Made by a program: the position numbers and the translations under genes | DNA from: Lachnospiraceae bacterium | GTDB taxonomy: Bacteria > Bacillota > Clostridia > Lachnospirales > Lachnospiraceae | DNA: 64,000 bases | Assembly: GCA_017431515.1 (NCBI GenBank) | Contig: JAFRKV010000030.1 | Span: 21,431-85,430, forward strand | Direction of reading: 5' to 3' | Notes under the pieces: generated by a model | Seen by the model: only the letters and a program-made list of their open reading frames with translations | Told to the model about the DNA's origin: nothing | Database searches by the model: none | In this document: positions 53,015 to 61,799 of the stretch, in pieces | Layout of the letters: every line of letters starts with the position of its first letter | Position numbering within the stretch: position 1 is the stretch's first letter

Positions 53015-54298
53015 ATGTTTACGGACAGTGTCACGATTACAATTCGATCCGGAAAAGGCGGTAACGGGCATGTCAGTTTCCGGCGTGAGAAATATGTGCC
53101 AAACGGCGGCCCGGACGGCGGAGACGGCGGCAAAGGCGGCGATATTATCTTTGCGGTCGACCCCGGCATGAATACCTTAAATGATTTTCGCCACAAACGC
53201 AAATGGGTGGCGCAGAACGGCGAGGAAGGCGGCAAACGCAACTGCCACGGTAAAAAAGGAGAAGATCTGGTGATCAAAGTGCCGGAAGGCACCATCATCC
53301 GTGACGCAGACAGCAACGAGATCATCATGGATATGTCAGGCGACCACAAGCGGGAGGTGATCCTGCCCGGAGGCAGAGGCGGCAATGGCAACCAGCATTA
53401 CGCCACCTCCACCATGCAGGCACCGAAATATGCCCAGCCTGGACAGGATGCCATCGAGCTTATGGTGCGGCTGGAGCTGAAGGTCATCGCGGATGTGGGA
53501 CTGGTGGGCTTCCCCAGCGTCGGGAAATCCACGCTGCTTTCCATGGTGAGCAACGCCACGCCGAAGATCGCAGAATACCATTTTACCACGCTGCAGCCGA
53601 TTCTTGGTGTCGTAGATCTCGGCGACGGAGAGGGCTTTGTGATTGCGGATATCCCCGGCCTCATTGAAGGCGCCAAAGACGGGGTCGGCCTCGGCCATGA
53701 TTTTTTGCGGCATATTGAACGCACGCGGGTATTGATCCATGTGGTGGATGTGGCAGGCACGGAGGGGAGAGACCCTGTGGAGGATGTCTATGCGATCCAT
53801 GCGGAGCTTTCGGCATTTGAGCCGAAGCTTCTCGAAAAGCCCATGGTGATCGCGGCGAATAAAACCGATGCCCTCGCCGAGGAAAGCGACGCACTGGAGC
53901 GGCTGAAAGCAGAGTTTGAACCCCAGGGGATTTCCGTTTTCCCCATTTCTGCCGCGCAGAATACCGGCATCAGAGAGCTTTTATATGCAGTCAAGGAGCG
54001 GCTCGACACCGCGGAAAATCAAAAGACCACCGTCTATGAAAGTACCTTTGATCCGAAACTGCGGATGTTTATCGAGGAGCCTTTTACCGTGAGCCGCGCC
54101 GACGACGGAGTGTTTGTGGTGGAGGGACCCAAGATTGAAAAGATGCTGGGCTATACCAATCTGGAATCGGAAAAGGGGTTCCTTTTCTTTCAGCGCTTCA
54201 TGAAGGAACAGGGCATCATCAAAGAACTGGAAGCGAAAGGCATGAAGGAAGGCGATACCGTCCGCCTCTACGAGTTGGAGTTTACCTATTATCCGTAG
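53015..54298 (+). CDS. obgE: GTPase ObgE (CgtA)
   Basis: 427 residues. The glycine-rich Obg fold at the N-terminus (GGPDGGDGGKGGD), then a GTPase domain with G1 GFPSVGKST, switch II DIPGLIEGA and G4 NKTD, and a C-terminal OCT domain ending LYELEFTYYP. Obg checks late 50S assembly and links it to stress control. Own promoter, with the ribosome genes upstream and yhbY downstream. Confidence 0.96.
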   Translation: MFTDSVTITIRSGKGGNGHVSFRREKYVPNGGPDGGDGGKGGDIIFAVDPGMNTLNDFRHKRKWVAQNGEEGGKRNCHGKKGEDLVIKVPEGTIIRDADSNEIIMDMSGDHKREVILPGGRGGNGNQHYATSTMQAPKYAQPGQDAIELMVRLELKVIADVGLVGFPSVGKSTLLSMVSNATPKIAEYHFTTLQPILGVVDLGDGEGFVIADIPGLIEGAKDGVGLGHDFLRHIERTRVLIHVVDVAGTEGRDPVEDVYAIHAELSAFEPKLLEKPMVIAANKTDALAEESDALERLKAEFEPQGISVFPISAAQNTGIRELLYAVKERLDTAENQKTTVYESTFDPKLRMFIEEPFTVSRADDGVFVVEGPKIEKMLGYTNLESEKGFLFFQRFMKEQGIIKELEAKGMKEGDTVRLYELEFTYYP

Positions 54299-54344
54299 CA
54301 TCCGCCTTGTAGGAATCGTTTAGATAGTACAAAAGGAGCAGAGT

Positions 54345-54632
54345 TTGACCACAAAACAGCGTTCGTTTTTAAAGGGACTTGCGATGAAAACAGAACCGAT
54401 CTTTCAGATCGGCAAAAGCAGTCTTACGCCCGAGTTTTGCAAAAGCGTGGAAGAGGCTTTGGAAAAGCGGGAGTTGATCAAGATCTCCGTGTTAAAAAAC
54501 TGCGCGGATGATCCTCATGCCCTTGCCGAAATACTGTCCGAACGGACGAAATCCGAGGTCGTACAGGTGATCGGTAAGAAGATTGTGCTCTATCGGCCGG
54601 CAAAAAAACCGAAGATCGAGCTGCCGAAATGA
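54345..54632 (+). CDS. yhbY: RNA-binding protein YhbY (CRM domain)
   Basis: 95 residues of the CRS1/YhbY fold, with FQIGKSSLTPEF in place of the usual GKxGLT loop and the helix VEEALEKRELIKISVLKN. YhbY associates with pre-50S particles. Start is TTG 54345 with AAAAGGAG upstream. Its end overlaps nadD by four bases. Confidence 0.9.
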   Translation: MTTKQRSFLKGLAMKTEPIFQIGKSSLTPEFCKSVEEALEKRELIKISVLKNCADDPHALAEILSERTKSEVVQVIGKKIVLYRPAKKPKIELPK

Positions 54633-55294
54633 ATGGGGACAAATTGCGGAAAATCGGGATCCTCGGCGGCACCTTTGATCCCGTTCATACGGCGCATTTG
54701 ATGATCGCGGATCACGCGGCTTCCGACCTTTCTCTGGATCAGGTCTACCTCATGCCGACTGGAAAATCGCCCCATAAGAATGAAGCATCGATCACGCCCA
54801 TTATGCATCGCGTGAACATGCTCGAGCTGGCCATTGCGGGGAATCCGAAGCTGGCTCTGTCCACGTTTGAGTTGGAGGATCCGGAAATCAGTTATACCTA
54901 TCGGACAGCGGAGCGTCTTTCGACGGCTTTCCCCGACACGGATTTTTATTACATTATGGGCGCCGATTCGCTGATCCATTTTCGCGACTGGGTGCATCCC
55001 GAGATCATCAGCCGTCATTTCCGGCTGGCTGTCGCTGTGAGAGACGGCGCGGATTCCGCTGATTTGCTTTCGCTTGCCGCAGACTATGACAGGCTTTTTC
55101 AGACCAAAATATCCGTGCTTTCGGTGCCGAATTTTTCCATTTCCTCCACGGATATCAGAAACCGCATTGCAAAAGGGCTTTCCGTGCGTTATCTGACGCC
55201 GGATCCCGTGATCGAGTATCTCAAAGCGCACAGATTGTACGGGTCGGCAAAAGCGGAAGAAAACGGAGGCATTGTCGGATGCAAGAGCAGCTGA
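54629..55294 (+). CDS. nadD: Nicotinate-nucleotide adenylyltransferase
   Basis: 221 residues. Nucleotidyltransferase motif GGTFDPVHTAHL and C-terminal ISSTDIRNRI. It makes deamido-NAD from nicotinate mononucleotide and ATP. It overlaps yqeK by 16 bases; the yhbY-nadD-yqeK-rsfS order is standard in Firmicutes. Confidence 0.95.
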   Translation: MNGDKLRKIGILGGTFDPVHTAHLMIADHAASDLSLDQVYLMPTGKSPHKNEASITPIMHRVNMLELAIAGNPKLALSTFELEDPEISYTYRTAERLSTAFPDTDFYYIMGADSLIHFRDWVHPEIISRHFRLAVAVRDGADSADLLSLAADYDRLFQTKISVLSVPNFSISSTDIRNRIAKGLSVRYLTPDPVIEYLKAHRLYGSAKAEENGGIVGCKSS

Positions 55295-55851
55295 ATCACG
55301 TCAAAAAAAGGGTCAAAAAAGCACTGGATAAGGAACGGTGGGAACATACAAAGGGCGTGGCCTATACCGCCTGCTGCCTTGCGATGGCCCATGGCGCCGA
55401 TCCTGATCAGGCCATGCTTGCGGGTTACCTGCACGACTGCGCAAAATGCATCCCCAATGACGAAAAATTCTCCCTTTGCAAAAAACACAAGATCCAATTG
55501 ACAGAGGTGGAACAGCGCAATCCCTATCTGATTCATGCCAAGCTGGGAGCGTTTCTTGCGGCGAAGGAATACGGCGTGGAGGACGAAGCGATCTGCCATG
55601 CGATCCGGGTGCATACCACCGGCGCGCCGGAAATGAGCCTCCTTGACAAGATTGTGTTTATCGCAGATTATATCGAGCCCGCCCGCGACAAGGCGAAACG
55701 GCTGCCGGAGATCAGAGAGACAGCCTTTCGGGATCTGGATGAAGCAATGCGCATGATCTTATTTGACACGATCCATTATTTGGCCAACGGGACAAAGGAG
55801 ATCGATCCCACGACTCAAGAGACATACGATTATTATCAGCGACAGCAATAG
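55279..55851 (+). CDS. yqeK: HD domain protein YqeK (bis(5'-nucleosyl)-tetraphosphatase type)
   Basis: 190 residues. HD phosphohydrolase residues in RWEHTKGVAYTA, AGYLHDCAK and the later ADYIEPARD. Firmicute YqeK enzymes cleave Ap4A symmetrically to ADP using iron. It lies within nadD-yqeK-rsfS. Confidence 0.92.
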   Translation: MQEQLNHVKKRVKKALDKERWEHTKGVAYTACCLAMAHGADPDQAMLAGYLHDCAKCIPNDEKFSLCKKHKIQLTEVEQRNPYLIHAKLGAFLAAKEYGVEDEAICHAIRVHTTGAPEMSLLDKIVFIADYIEPARDKAKRLPEIRETAFRDLDEAMRMILFDTIHYLANGTKEIDPTTQETYDYYQRQQ

Positions 55852-55870
55852 GAGAGAAGGAACAAAAACT

Positions 55871-56227
55871 ATGGAACATCACGCAAAGGAAATGGCGAAG
55901 ATCGCATATCACGCTTTGTCTGAAAAGAAAGCAGAGGACATCCGAATCCTGGAGATCAGTGAGATCAGTCCCATCGCGGATTACTTCCTCATCGCATCTG
56001 CCAAAAACCAGACCCAGCTGACGGCTTTAAAGGACGAGGTGGAGGAAAAACTGGGCCGCGCAGGCTATACGGAATGCAGGATTGAAGGAAATGCGCATTC
56101 CACCTGGATTCTGATGGATTTCACGGACATCATCGTCCACCTGTTTTCCGAGGAAGACCGGCTTTTTTATGATCTGGAGCGCGTCTGGCGGGACGGAAAT
56201 GTCATCGACCCGGCTGCGTTGGAATAA
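55871..56227 (+). CDS. rsfS: Ribosomal silencing factor RsfS
   Basis: 118 residues. Family segments ILEISEISPIADYFLIASA, GNAHSTWILMDFTDIIVHLF and the end DLERVWRDG are clear. RsfS binds L14 and blocks subunit joining when nutrients are short. ATG 55871 follows AGAAGGAA. Last gene of the Obg-nadD block. Confidence 0.95.
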   Translation: MEHHAKEMAKIAYHALSEKKAEDIRILEISEISPIADYFLIASAKNQTQLTALKDEVEEKLGRAGYTECRIEGNAHSTWILMDFTDIIVHLFSEEDRLFYDLERVWRDGNVIDPAALE

Positions 56228-56248
56228 GAATTAAGGGAGGAAACTGTT

Positions 56249-57232
56249 ATGGTTCGTGTTGGCATTATGGGTTATGGAAATCTTGGGAAAGGCATCGAAT
56301 GCGCCCTTCGTGATGCGAAGGACATGACGCTGACGGCTGTGTTTACGAGACGTTCGCCGGAAACCGTGTCGATCCAAACGGCTGGTGTCCCTGTTTGTTC
56401 AGCCGAAGAAATCACAGATTGGAAGGAGAAGCTGGACGTGCTGATCCTTTGCGGCGGTTCTGCCACCGATCTTCCGGAGCAGACGAAGCAATATGCTAAA
56501 CTTTTCCATGTGGTGGACAGCTTCGATACCCATGCCAAAATCCCGGAGCATTTTGCGGCGGTGGATGCGGCAGCAAAGGAAACCGGCCATGTGGCCATGA
56601 TCTCCGTGGGCTGGGATCCCGGCATGTTTTCCTTAAACCGGCTCTATGCCGAAGCGATCCTTCCGGACGGAAAGCATGAGACCTTCTGGGGCAAGGGTGT
56701 CTCCCAGGGACATTCCGATGCCATCCGCCGGATCGAAGGCGTGAAAAACGCCAAGCAGTATACCATCCCCATTGAGGACGCATTGAAAAAGGTGCGCTCC
56801 GGCGAGCAGCCGGAGCTGACGGCGCGGCAGAAGCATTTGAGAGAGTGTTTCGTGGTCGCGGAAGAGGGGGCGGACACAAAGAAGATCGAAGAGACCATCA
56901 AGACCATGCCCAATTACTTTGCGGATTATGACACCATTGTGCATTTTATCGACGAGAAGACCTTTGCTGCCGAGCATTCCGGCATGGCCCACGGCGGATT
57001 CGTGATCCGTTCCGGCAAAACAGGGCTTGCAAAAGAGCATACGGCGGTGATTGAATACAGCCTGCAGTTGGATTCCAATCCGGAATTTACCGCAAATGTG
57101 CTGGTCGCCTATGCCCGGGCTGCGATGCGGCTTTCGGCGGATGGCGTCAGTGGCTGCAAAACCGTCTTTGATGTACCGCCGGCATATCTTTCCGACAAAA
57201 GCGGAGAGGAGCTTCGCAAAACAATCCTTTGA
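56249..57232 (+). CDS. ddh: meso-Diaminopimelate D-dehydrogenase
   Basis: 327 residues. NADP-binding start VGIMGYGNLGKGIE, then VDSFDTHAKIPEHF and SVGWDPGMFSLNR, conserved in the family. It makes meso-diaminopimelate from tetrahydrodipicolinate in one step, giving lysine and the peptidoglycan cross-linking residue. This implies meso-DAP peptidoglycan. Strong GGGAGG site; followed at 18 bases by the membrane HD-GYP gene. Confidence 0.94.
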   Translation: MVRVGIMGYGNLGKGIECALRDAKDMTLTAVFTRRSPETVSIQTAGVPVCSAEEITDWKEKLDVLILCGGSATDLPEQTKQYAKLFHVVDSFDTHAKIPEHFAAVDAAAKETGHVAMISVGWDPGMFSLNRLYAEAILPDGKHETFWGKGVSQGHSDAIRRIEGVKNAKQYTIPIEDALKKVRSGEQPELTARQKHLRECFVVAEEGADTKKIEETIKTMPNYFADYDTIVHFIDEKTFAAEHSGMAHGGFVIRSGKTGLAKEHTAVIEYSLQLDSNPEFTANVLVAYARAAMRLSADGVSGCKTVFDVPPAYLSDKSGEELRKTIL

Positions 57233-57250
57233 TCAAGAGTGAAACAGGTG

Positions 57251-59407
57251 ATGTCTGAAAAAACAATATCCAATCCCAATCACAAACAAGTAATCCTGCG
57301 TCTCGTCGCGCTGTCTTTGATCGGTCTCGCCGTCAACCTCGTCGGCGCGGAGATCGTGTCTGCACTGGGGTTATCCATCTATTGTGATTTTATCGGAACG
57401 GCCGTGGTGGCAGCTGTCGGCGGTCCGCTGCCGGGGATTGTGATCGGACTGTTGACCAATATCCTCAGATCCATATCGGATCCGGTTTCCGTCTTTTACG
57501 GGACCATCAGTGTGATCAACGCATTGGTGATCAGTTTTGCCATCAAAAAGAAGTGGTTCAAAAAAGCGTCGGGCATGATCCTGACCACGCTGATCCTGGC
57601 AGCCTTCGGCGGCGGTCTCGGCTCCATCCTCACCTGGTTACTATACGGTTTTCAGGCGGAACCCGCCACGGCAGGCCTTGTGGGTGCTTTCTATCAGGCG
57701 GGGCTTTCCCCGCTGGCCGCCGAGTTCTGGGCGAGTATGGTGATCGACCTCCTGGACAAAGCGATTGTCGTGGCAGTGGTGGTAATCGTGCTGTGCATCA
57801 TGCCGAAAGCGATGTTCAAGCAGTTCCAGCTTTCCGGTCTGCGGCAGGCGCCCCTTTCTCCGGAAGAAATGCGGCTTGCGAAACAGAAACTCAGCCGTTC
57901 TCTTTCTCTGCGAACCAAGCTGATGCTGATGATCAGTATTGCGAGTCTGGTGATTGCCACCGCAGCGTCGGTCATCAGTTTTGTGATCTATCATAATACC
58001 ACCATCGCCGATCATACCAAGCTGGTGGAAACAGCGGCCACCATGGCCTCCAATATCATCGACGGCGACAAGGTGGAGGAATTCCTGGAAAAGGGAGAGG
58101 CCGCGGACGGATATCTGGATACGGAAAAGATTCTGGTGGAGCTGAAGGAGAGTGCGCCGGATATCAGTTATGTTTATGCGTATCGGGTGGAAGAGGACGG
58201 TTACCATGTAGTCTTTGACATTGATACGGAAAATCTCCAGGGTGGAGAACCGGGCAGCATCCGACCGATCGAAGATGATTTCCTTCCGTATCTTCCTGTA
58301 TTACTGGCGGGAGAGGACATTGATCCTGTGTCATGTGACGACAGTTTCGGGTATCTTCTGACCGATTATGAACCGGTTTATGATTCCAACGGCGTGGTGC
58401 AGTGCTATGCCGGCGCGGATGTGGAGATGGCGCAGATCCGGCAGGACGGGATCCGTTTTATGACGCAGATGATCTCCCTGTTTCTGGCATATATCATCCT
58501 GGTCCTGGCCATCGGGTTCTGGATGGCGGAGTACGACATCGTTTTGCCGGTCAATGCCATGACGCTTGCGGCGACGGCGTTCGAACGGCAGGATGACGAG
58601 TCTATGGAAGAAAGCGTGGAACGGATCAAGAAGCTGGACATCCGCACCGGGGATGAGATCGAGAATCTTTATCACGCATTCACGCAGATGACGGAAAACA
58701 ACCTGACCTATCTGGAAGACATTGAGCGGAAGAATGAAACCATCAATGAAATGCAGGCGGCGCTGATCCTCGTGCTGGCAGATATGGTGGAGAGCCGTGA
58801 CAAAAATACCGGCGATCATGTCCGAAAAACCGCGGCCTATACCAGAATCATCATGGAAGAACTTCGAAAGGAAGGGAAATTTACCGATGAACTGACGGAT
58901 GAATTCATTTCCGATGTGGTCTATTCCGCGCCGCTTCATGATGTGGGAAAGATTAACGTGCCGGATGCGATCCTGAATAAACCCGGGAAGCTCACAGATG
59001 AAGAGTTTGATAAAATGAAGAGCCATACCACGGTGGGCGGGGATATCATCGACCGCGTGATTGATACCGTGCCGGAATCCGATTCCGGATATCTGCAGGA
59101 AGCAAGGCGGCTGGCATTATATCACCACGAGAAATGGAACGGGGCAGGTTATCCCACCGGCCTGGCCGGAGAAGAGATCCCGCTTTCCGCCCGGATCATG
59201 GCGGTAGCCGATGTCTTTGACGCATTGGTTTCTACGAGAAGTTATAAAAAAGGCTTTCCTTTTGAGAAAGCCATGGATATTATTCGTGAAAGCTCCGGAA
59301 CGCATTTTGATCCGGATGTGGCGCAGGCCTTTCTGAACGCGGAAGATGAGGTGCGCAAGGTGGCAGAAGAGTTCGGACAGACAGACGATGCACCGGAAGA
59401 AGGGTGA
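57251..59407 (+). CDS. Membrane sensor with extracellular cache-like, HAMP and HD-GYP domains
   Basis: 718 residues. Residues about 15-190 form six membrane helices resembling an ECF-type substrate-binding or 5TM/7TM sensor module. Two further helices (about 218-240 and 408-430) flank an extracellular domain of the single-cache size. A HAMP-like segment is followed by an HD-GYP domain with H563-D564 (LHDVGK) and Y634-P635 (GAGYPTGLAGEEIP). The key residues are all present, so it is probably an active c-di-GMP hydrolase controlled by an external signal. ATG 57251 is preferred to GTG 57239, with AAGAG as the ribosome site. The gene converges on lexA. Confidence 0.87.
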   Translation: MSEKTISNPNHKQVILRLVALSLIGLAVNLVGAEIVSALGLSIYCDFIGTAVVAAVGGPLPGIVIGLLTNILRSISDPVSVFYGTISVINALVISFAIKKKWFKKASGMILTTLILAAFGGGLGSILTWLLYGFQAEPATAGLVGAFYQAGLSPLAAEFWASMVIDLLDKAIVVAVVVIVLCIMPKAMFKQFQLSGLRQAPLSPEEMRLAKQKLSRSLSLRTKLMLMISIASLVIATAASVISFVIYHNTTIADHTKLVETAATMASNIIDGDKVEEFLEKGEAADGYLDTEKILVELKESAPDISYVYAYRVEEDGYHVVFDIDTENLQGGEPGSIRPIEDDFLPYLPVLLAGEDIDPVSCDDSFGYLLTDYEPVYDSNGVVQCYAGADVEMAQIRQDGIRFMTQMISLFLAYIILVLAIGFWMAEYDIVLPVNAMTLAATAFERQDDESMEESVERIKKLDIRTGDEIENLYHAFTQMTENNLTYLEDIERKNETINEMQAALILVLADMVESRDKNTGDHVRKTAAYTRIIMEELRKEGKFTDELTDEFISDVVYSAPLHDVGKINVPDAILNKPGKLTDEEFDKMKSHTTVGGDIIDRVIDTVPESDSGYLQEARRLALYHHEKWNGAGYPTGLAGEEIPLSARIMAVADVFDALVSTRSYKKGFPFEKAMDIIRESSGTHFDPDVAQAFLNAEDEVRKVAEEFGQTDDAPEEG

Positions 59408-59415
59408 GAGACTGC

Positions 59416-60030
59416 TCAGAACAGCCTGAAGACCCCGAACACTTTGCCGAGGATGCTGCAATCCTGCACGAGGATCGGATCCATGCTGTCATTTTCCGGC
59501 TGCAGGCGGATATGGTTCGCTTCTTTATAAAACGTCTTGACTGTGGCGGAATCATCCACCATTGCAACGACGATATCACCGTTCTTGGCAGTTTCCTGCT
59601 TCGCGACGAGAATGCTGTCGCCATCCATAATCCCGGCATTGATCATGCTTTCTCCTTTGACCTTCAGCATAAACGTATCGGTATTCGGCACATACTCTGC
59701 AGGAACAGGGAAGTACCCCTCAATATTCTCCACCGCAAGGATCGGCTGTCCCGCGGCGACGCGGCCCACCATGGGGATGCTGACCATTTCACGTCTTGTC
59801 AGTTGGAAATTCTCATCCAGAATCTCAATCGCACGGGGCTTGGTGGGGTCTCTGCGGATATAGCCGTTCTTTTCCAGCGTCTCCAGATGAGAGTGCACGG
59901 AAGAAGTGGACTTCAGATGAACCGCTTCACAAATATCCCGCACCGCAGGCGGATAACCTTTTGCCAAGATCTCTTTCTTCAGATAATCCAAGATTTCCTG
60001 TTGCTTTGCAGATATTTTACCGTAAGCCAT
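59416..60030 (-). CDS. lexA: SOS repressor LexA
   Basis: 204 residues. N-terminal winged helix ([23 protein letters not shown]), cleavage site A93-G94 (VAAGQP), nucleophile S128 (GESMINAG) and general base K165 ([10 protein letters not shown]). It represses DNA-damage genes and cleaves itself when RecA is activated. It is divergent from the YneA-like gene with LexA boxes between them, so it is probably self-regulated. Confidence 0.97.
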   Translation of the reverse strand: MAYGKISAKQQEILDYLKKEILAKGYPPAVRDICEAVHLKSTSSVHSHLETLEKNGYIRRDPTKPRAIEILDENFQLTRREMVSIPMVGRVAAGQPILAVENIEGYFPVPAEYVPNTDTFMLKVKGESMINAGIMDGDSILVAKQETAKNGDIVVAMVDDSATVKTFYKEANHIRLQPENDSMDPILVQDCSILGKVFGVFRLF

Positions 60031-60136
60031 GGTAGCTGTCCTCCCGACATCCTATGCCGCAAGCGCAGCGGCCACAATGCGTGAACGCCTGTGACCGTCA
60101 GCACTCGCATCAAAATTACTTTCTCTCTACTTAACT

Positions 60137-60165
60137 ATCGTAACACACCTTTTAAAAAAAGGCAA
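60137..60165 (-). promoter_or_regulatory. Promoter of lexA
   Basis: On the minus strand TTGCCT (60165-60160), 17 bases, TACGAT (60142-60137). A LexA box begins 11 bases upstream of the -35 and a degenerate one (60163-60176) touches it. Confidence 0.65.
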
Positions 60166-60175
60166 ACATATATTC

Positions 60176-60249
60176 CGAAAATATGTTCGATTTTTGTTGA
60201 CAAACATTTGTTCGGGTGCTATGATGCAATTACAGCAAACAAATGTTCG
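60176..60249. promoter_or_regulatory. Three LexA boxes between lexA and the yneA-like gene
   Basis: CGAAAATATGTTCG (60176-60189), CAAACATTTGTTCG (60201-60214) and CAAACAAATGTTCG (60236-60249), each differing by one base from the Bacillus-type CGAAC-N4-GTTCG. The second overlaps the -35 and spacer of the yneA promoter. Confidence 0.88.
60197..60225 (+). promoter_or_regulatory. SOS-controlled promoter of the yneA-like gene
   Basis: Consensus TTGACA (60197-60202), 17 bases, TATGAT (60220-60225), with LexA boxes over the -35/spacer and just downstream of the start point. Confidence 0.85.
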
Positions 60250-60270
60250 GTTTTAGACAGGAGGTCGAAG

Positions 60271-60582
60271 ATGAGAGTACGAAGCATTTCCGGAAGAAAA
60301 GTCCTTCCCGTGATCGTGGTGACGATTGTGATTCTGTTGTGTCTGCTGTTTACAGGGGTATCCAAGGTCAGAGCATCCGAGATGCAGAGCGGGAGAGTGA
60401 CGTACGAGAGCGTGCGGATTGAATCCGGCGACTCCCTCTGGAGTATTTGCGAGAGATATGGGGCCGATGATCCGGAAGGCACAGCCGCTTTCATGAAAAA
60501 AGTGGCCTCCTTAAACCAGATCGGTCAGGACGCCACGATTCATGCAGGCAATTATCTGATGATTCCTGTTGTTTCTCCATAG
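60271..60582 (+). CDS. yneA: YneA-like SOS-induced division inhibitor with LysM domain
   Basis: 103 residues: a basic N-terminus, one membrane helix (about 10-30), then a LysM domain (VRIESGDSLWSICERYG...GNYLMIPV). The size, layout, divergence from lexA and LexA boxes match Bacillus YneA, which blocks septation during DNA damage. The sequence itself is generic, so the role rests on context. Start at 60271 with AGGAGG. Confidence 0.85.
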   Translation: MRVRSISGRKVLPVIVVTIVILLCLLFTGVSKVRASEMQSGRVTYESVRIESGDSLWSICERYGADDPEGTAAFMKKVASLNQIGQDATIHAGNYLMIPVVSP

Positions 60583-60630
60583 AGGATGGGGGCTGTACGA
60601 GATCCAATTTGCGGTTCCTGCGACAGCTTC

Positions 60631-61683
60631 TCATTCCTCCCGCAGTTTGACGGCTTTGGCAGCCGCGCGCCGTCGATCTTCCTCCTGCGCCGCATAGTGT
60701 TTTCTGGTGGTGTTGACATCCTTATGGCCCAGGACATCGGCCACGAGATAGATATCGCCGGTTTCCCGGTAAAGAGACGTACCATAGGTACTGCGCAGTT
60801 TGTGGGGGGTGATGTTTTTTAAAGAAGTCACCAGTTTGGAGTATTTCTTCACCATGTTTTCCACGGTGCGCACCTGGATCCGTTTCTTCTGGAGAGAAAG
60901 GAAAAGCGCATTTGTGTGGCCTTCCGCGGCGTTGATCTTTTCCCGTTCCACATAGTAAGAGAGCAGCGCATCCCTGACTTCATCTCCGAAATACACCACG
61001 GTTTCTGTGCCGCCTTTGCGGTGGACTTTGATGCCGTTGTTGCGGAAATCCACATCCTCCATATCCAGCCCGACACATTCGGAAACACGGATTCCGGTGC
61101 CGAGCATTAAGGTCATCATTGCCAGATCGCGGATTTTTGTCTGCTCATGGAATTTCTTTTGGCGCTCGGTCAGATCAGTGCCGTTTTCCACCTGATCAAG
61201 AAATTTCACCACCTCGTCCACATCCAGACGGATGATGTTTTTCTCATGGAGCTTTGGCATTTTGACCAGCTCCGCCGGATTCTTTTCGATCAACTGTTTC
61301 CGGAAGTAATAGTTGTAAAAGCTTCGCAGGGAAGCAAGTTTTCTGGAAACGCCGCGCTCATCATTTTTATGTTCGGTGCCGTCTTTGGTATAGTAGCGGA
61401 TAGAGTAGAGATATTCCTCGATATCCATCGGAGTGATTTCTTCCAGGATGGAAAGGGGAAAATCACGGATCTCCATCTTCCCGCAGACCGGGTTTTCTTC
61501 ATGCATATAATGAAAAAAGACGCCCAGGTCATAGGCATATGCCAGCCGCGTTCTGGACTGTGTGGATCCCTCGATCCCGATAAAAAACTCCTTGCAAAAA
61601 GGCGGCAGTTCTTTCAGAATCTCCCGGATCTTAAATTCGTTCTCAATATTCACCTGTTCGAAATAGGCTTTTTCCTGTGCCAT
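60631..61683 (-). CDS. Tyrosine recombinase, XerS-like
   Basis: 350 residues. SAM-like N-terminal domain and a catalytic domain with R (GTGIRVSE), K (HRKGG), HxxR (PHKLRSTYGT), H and Y (LGHKDVNTTRKHY). Overall layout and segments such as VENMVKKYSKLV resemble XerS of streptococci, a single recombinase that resolves chromosome dimers at dif. No mobile-element genes surround it, which favours a housekeeping role. ATG 61683 is used; an upstream ATG at 61740 is possible, neither having a clear ribosome site. Confidence 0.8.
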   Translation of the reverse strand: MAQEKAYFEQVNIENEFKIREILKELPPFCKEFFIGIEGSTQSRTRLAYAYDLGVFFHYMHEENPVCGKMEIRDFPLSILEEITPMDIEEYLYSIRYYTKDGTEHKNDERGVSRKLASLRSFYNYYFRKQLIEKNPAELVKMPKLHEKNIIRLDVDEVVKFLDQVENGTDLTERQKKFHEQTKIRDLAMMTLMLGTGIRVSECVGLDMEDVDFRNNGIKVHRKGGTETVVYFGDEVRDALLSYYVEREKINAAEGHTNALFLSLQKKRIQVRTVENMVKKYSKLVTSLKNITPHKLRSTYGTSLYRETGDIYLVADVLGHKDVNTTRKHYAAQEEDRRRAAAKAVKLREE

Positions 61684-61739
61684 AGGGGTCACTTTCTTAT
61701 GAAATACAGCGGAAAGCAGTATGGGTTTGGATGGACACA

Positions 61740-61771
61740 TTTATTCGCAAAAGAATAGTTTAACGAATAAA
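61740..61771. repeat. Inverted repeat upstream of the recombinase gene
   Basis: TTTATTCG (61740-61747) and CGAATAAA (61764-61771), perfect eight-base arms 16 bases apart. Possibly a binding site for the recombinase or a regulator; it does not closely match the dif sequences I know. Confidence 0.35.
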
Positions 61772-61799
61772 TGCAACGATTTTACGGGCTTTCCAGCCA

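Noticed and set aside
60631-61683. Tyrosine recombinase as sign of an integrated element
   Set aside because: No excisionase, phage or transfer genes and no attachment repeats surround it; similarity to XerS and the lexA neighbourhood fit a housekeeping gene.
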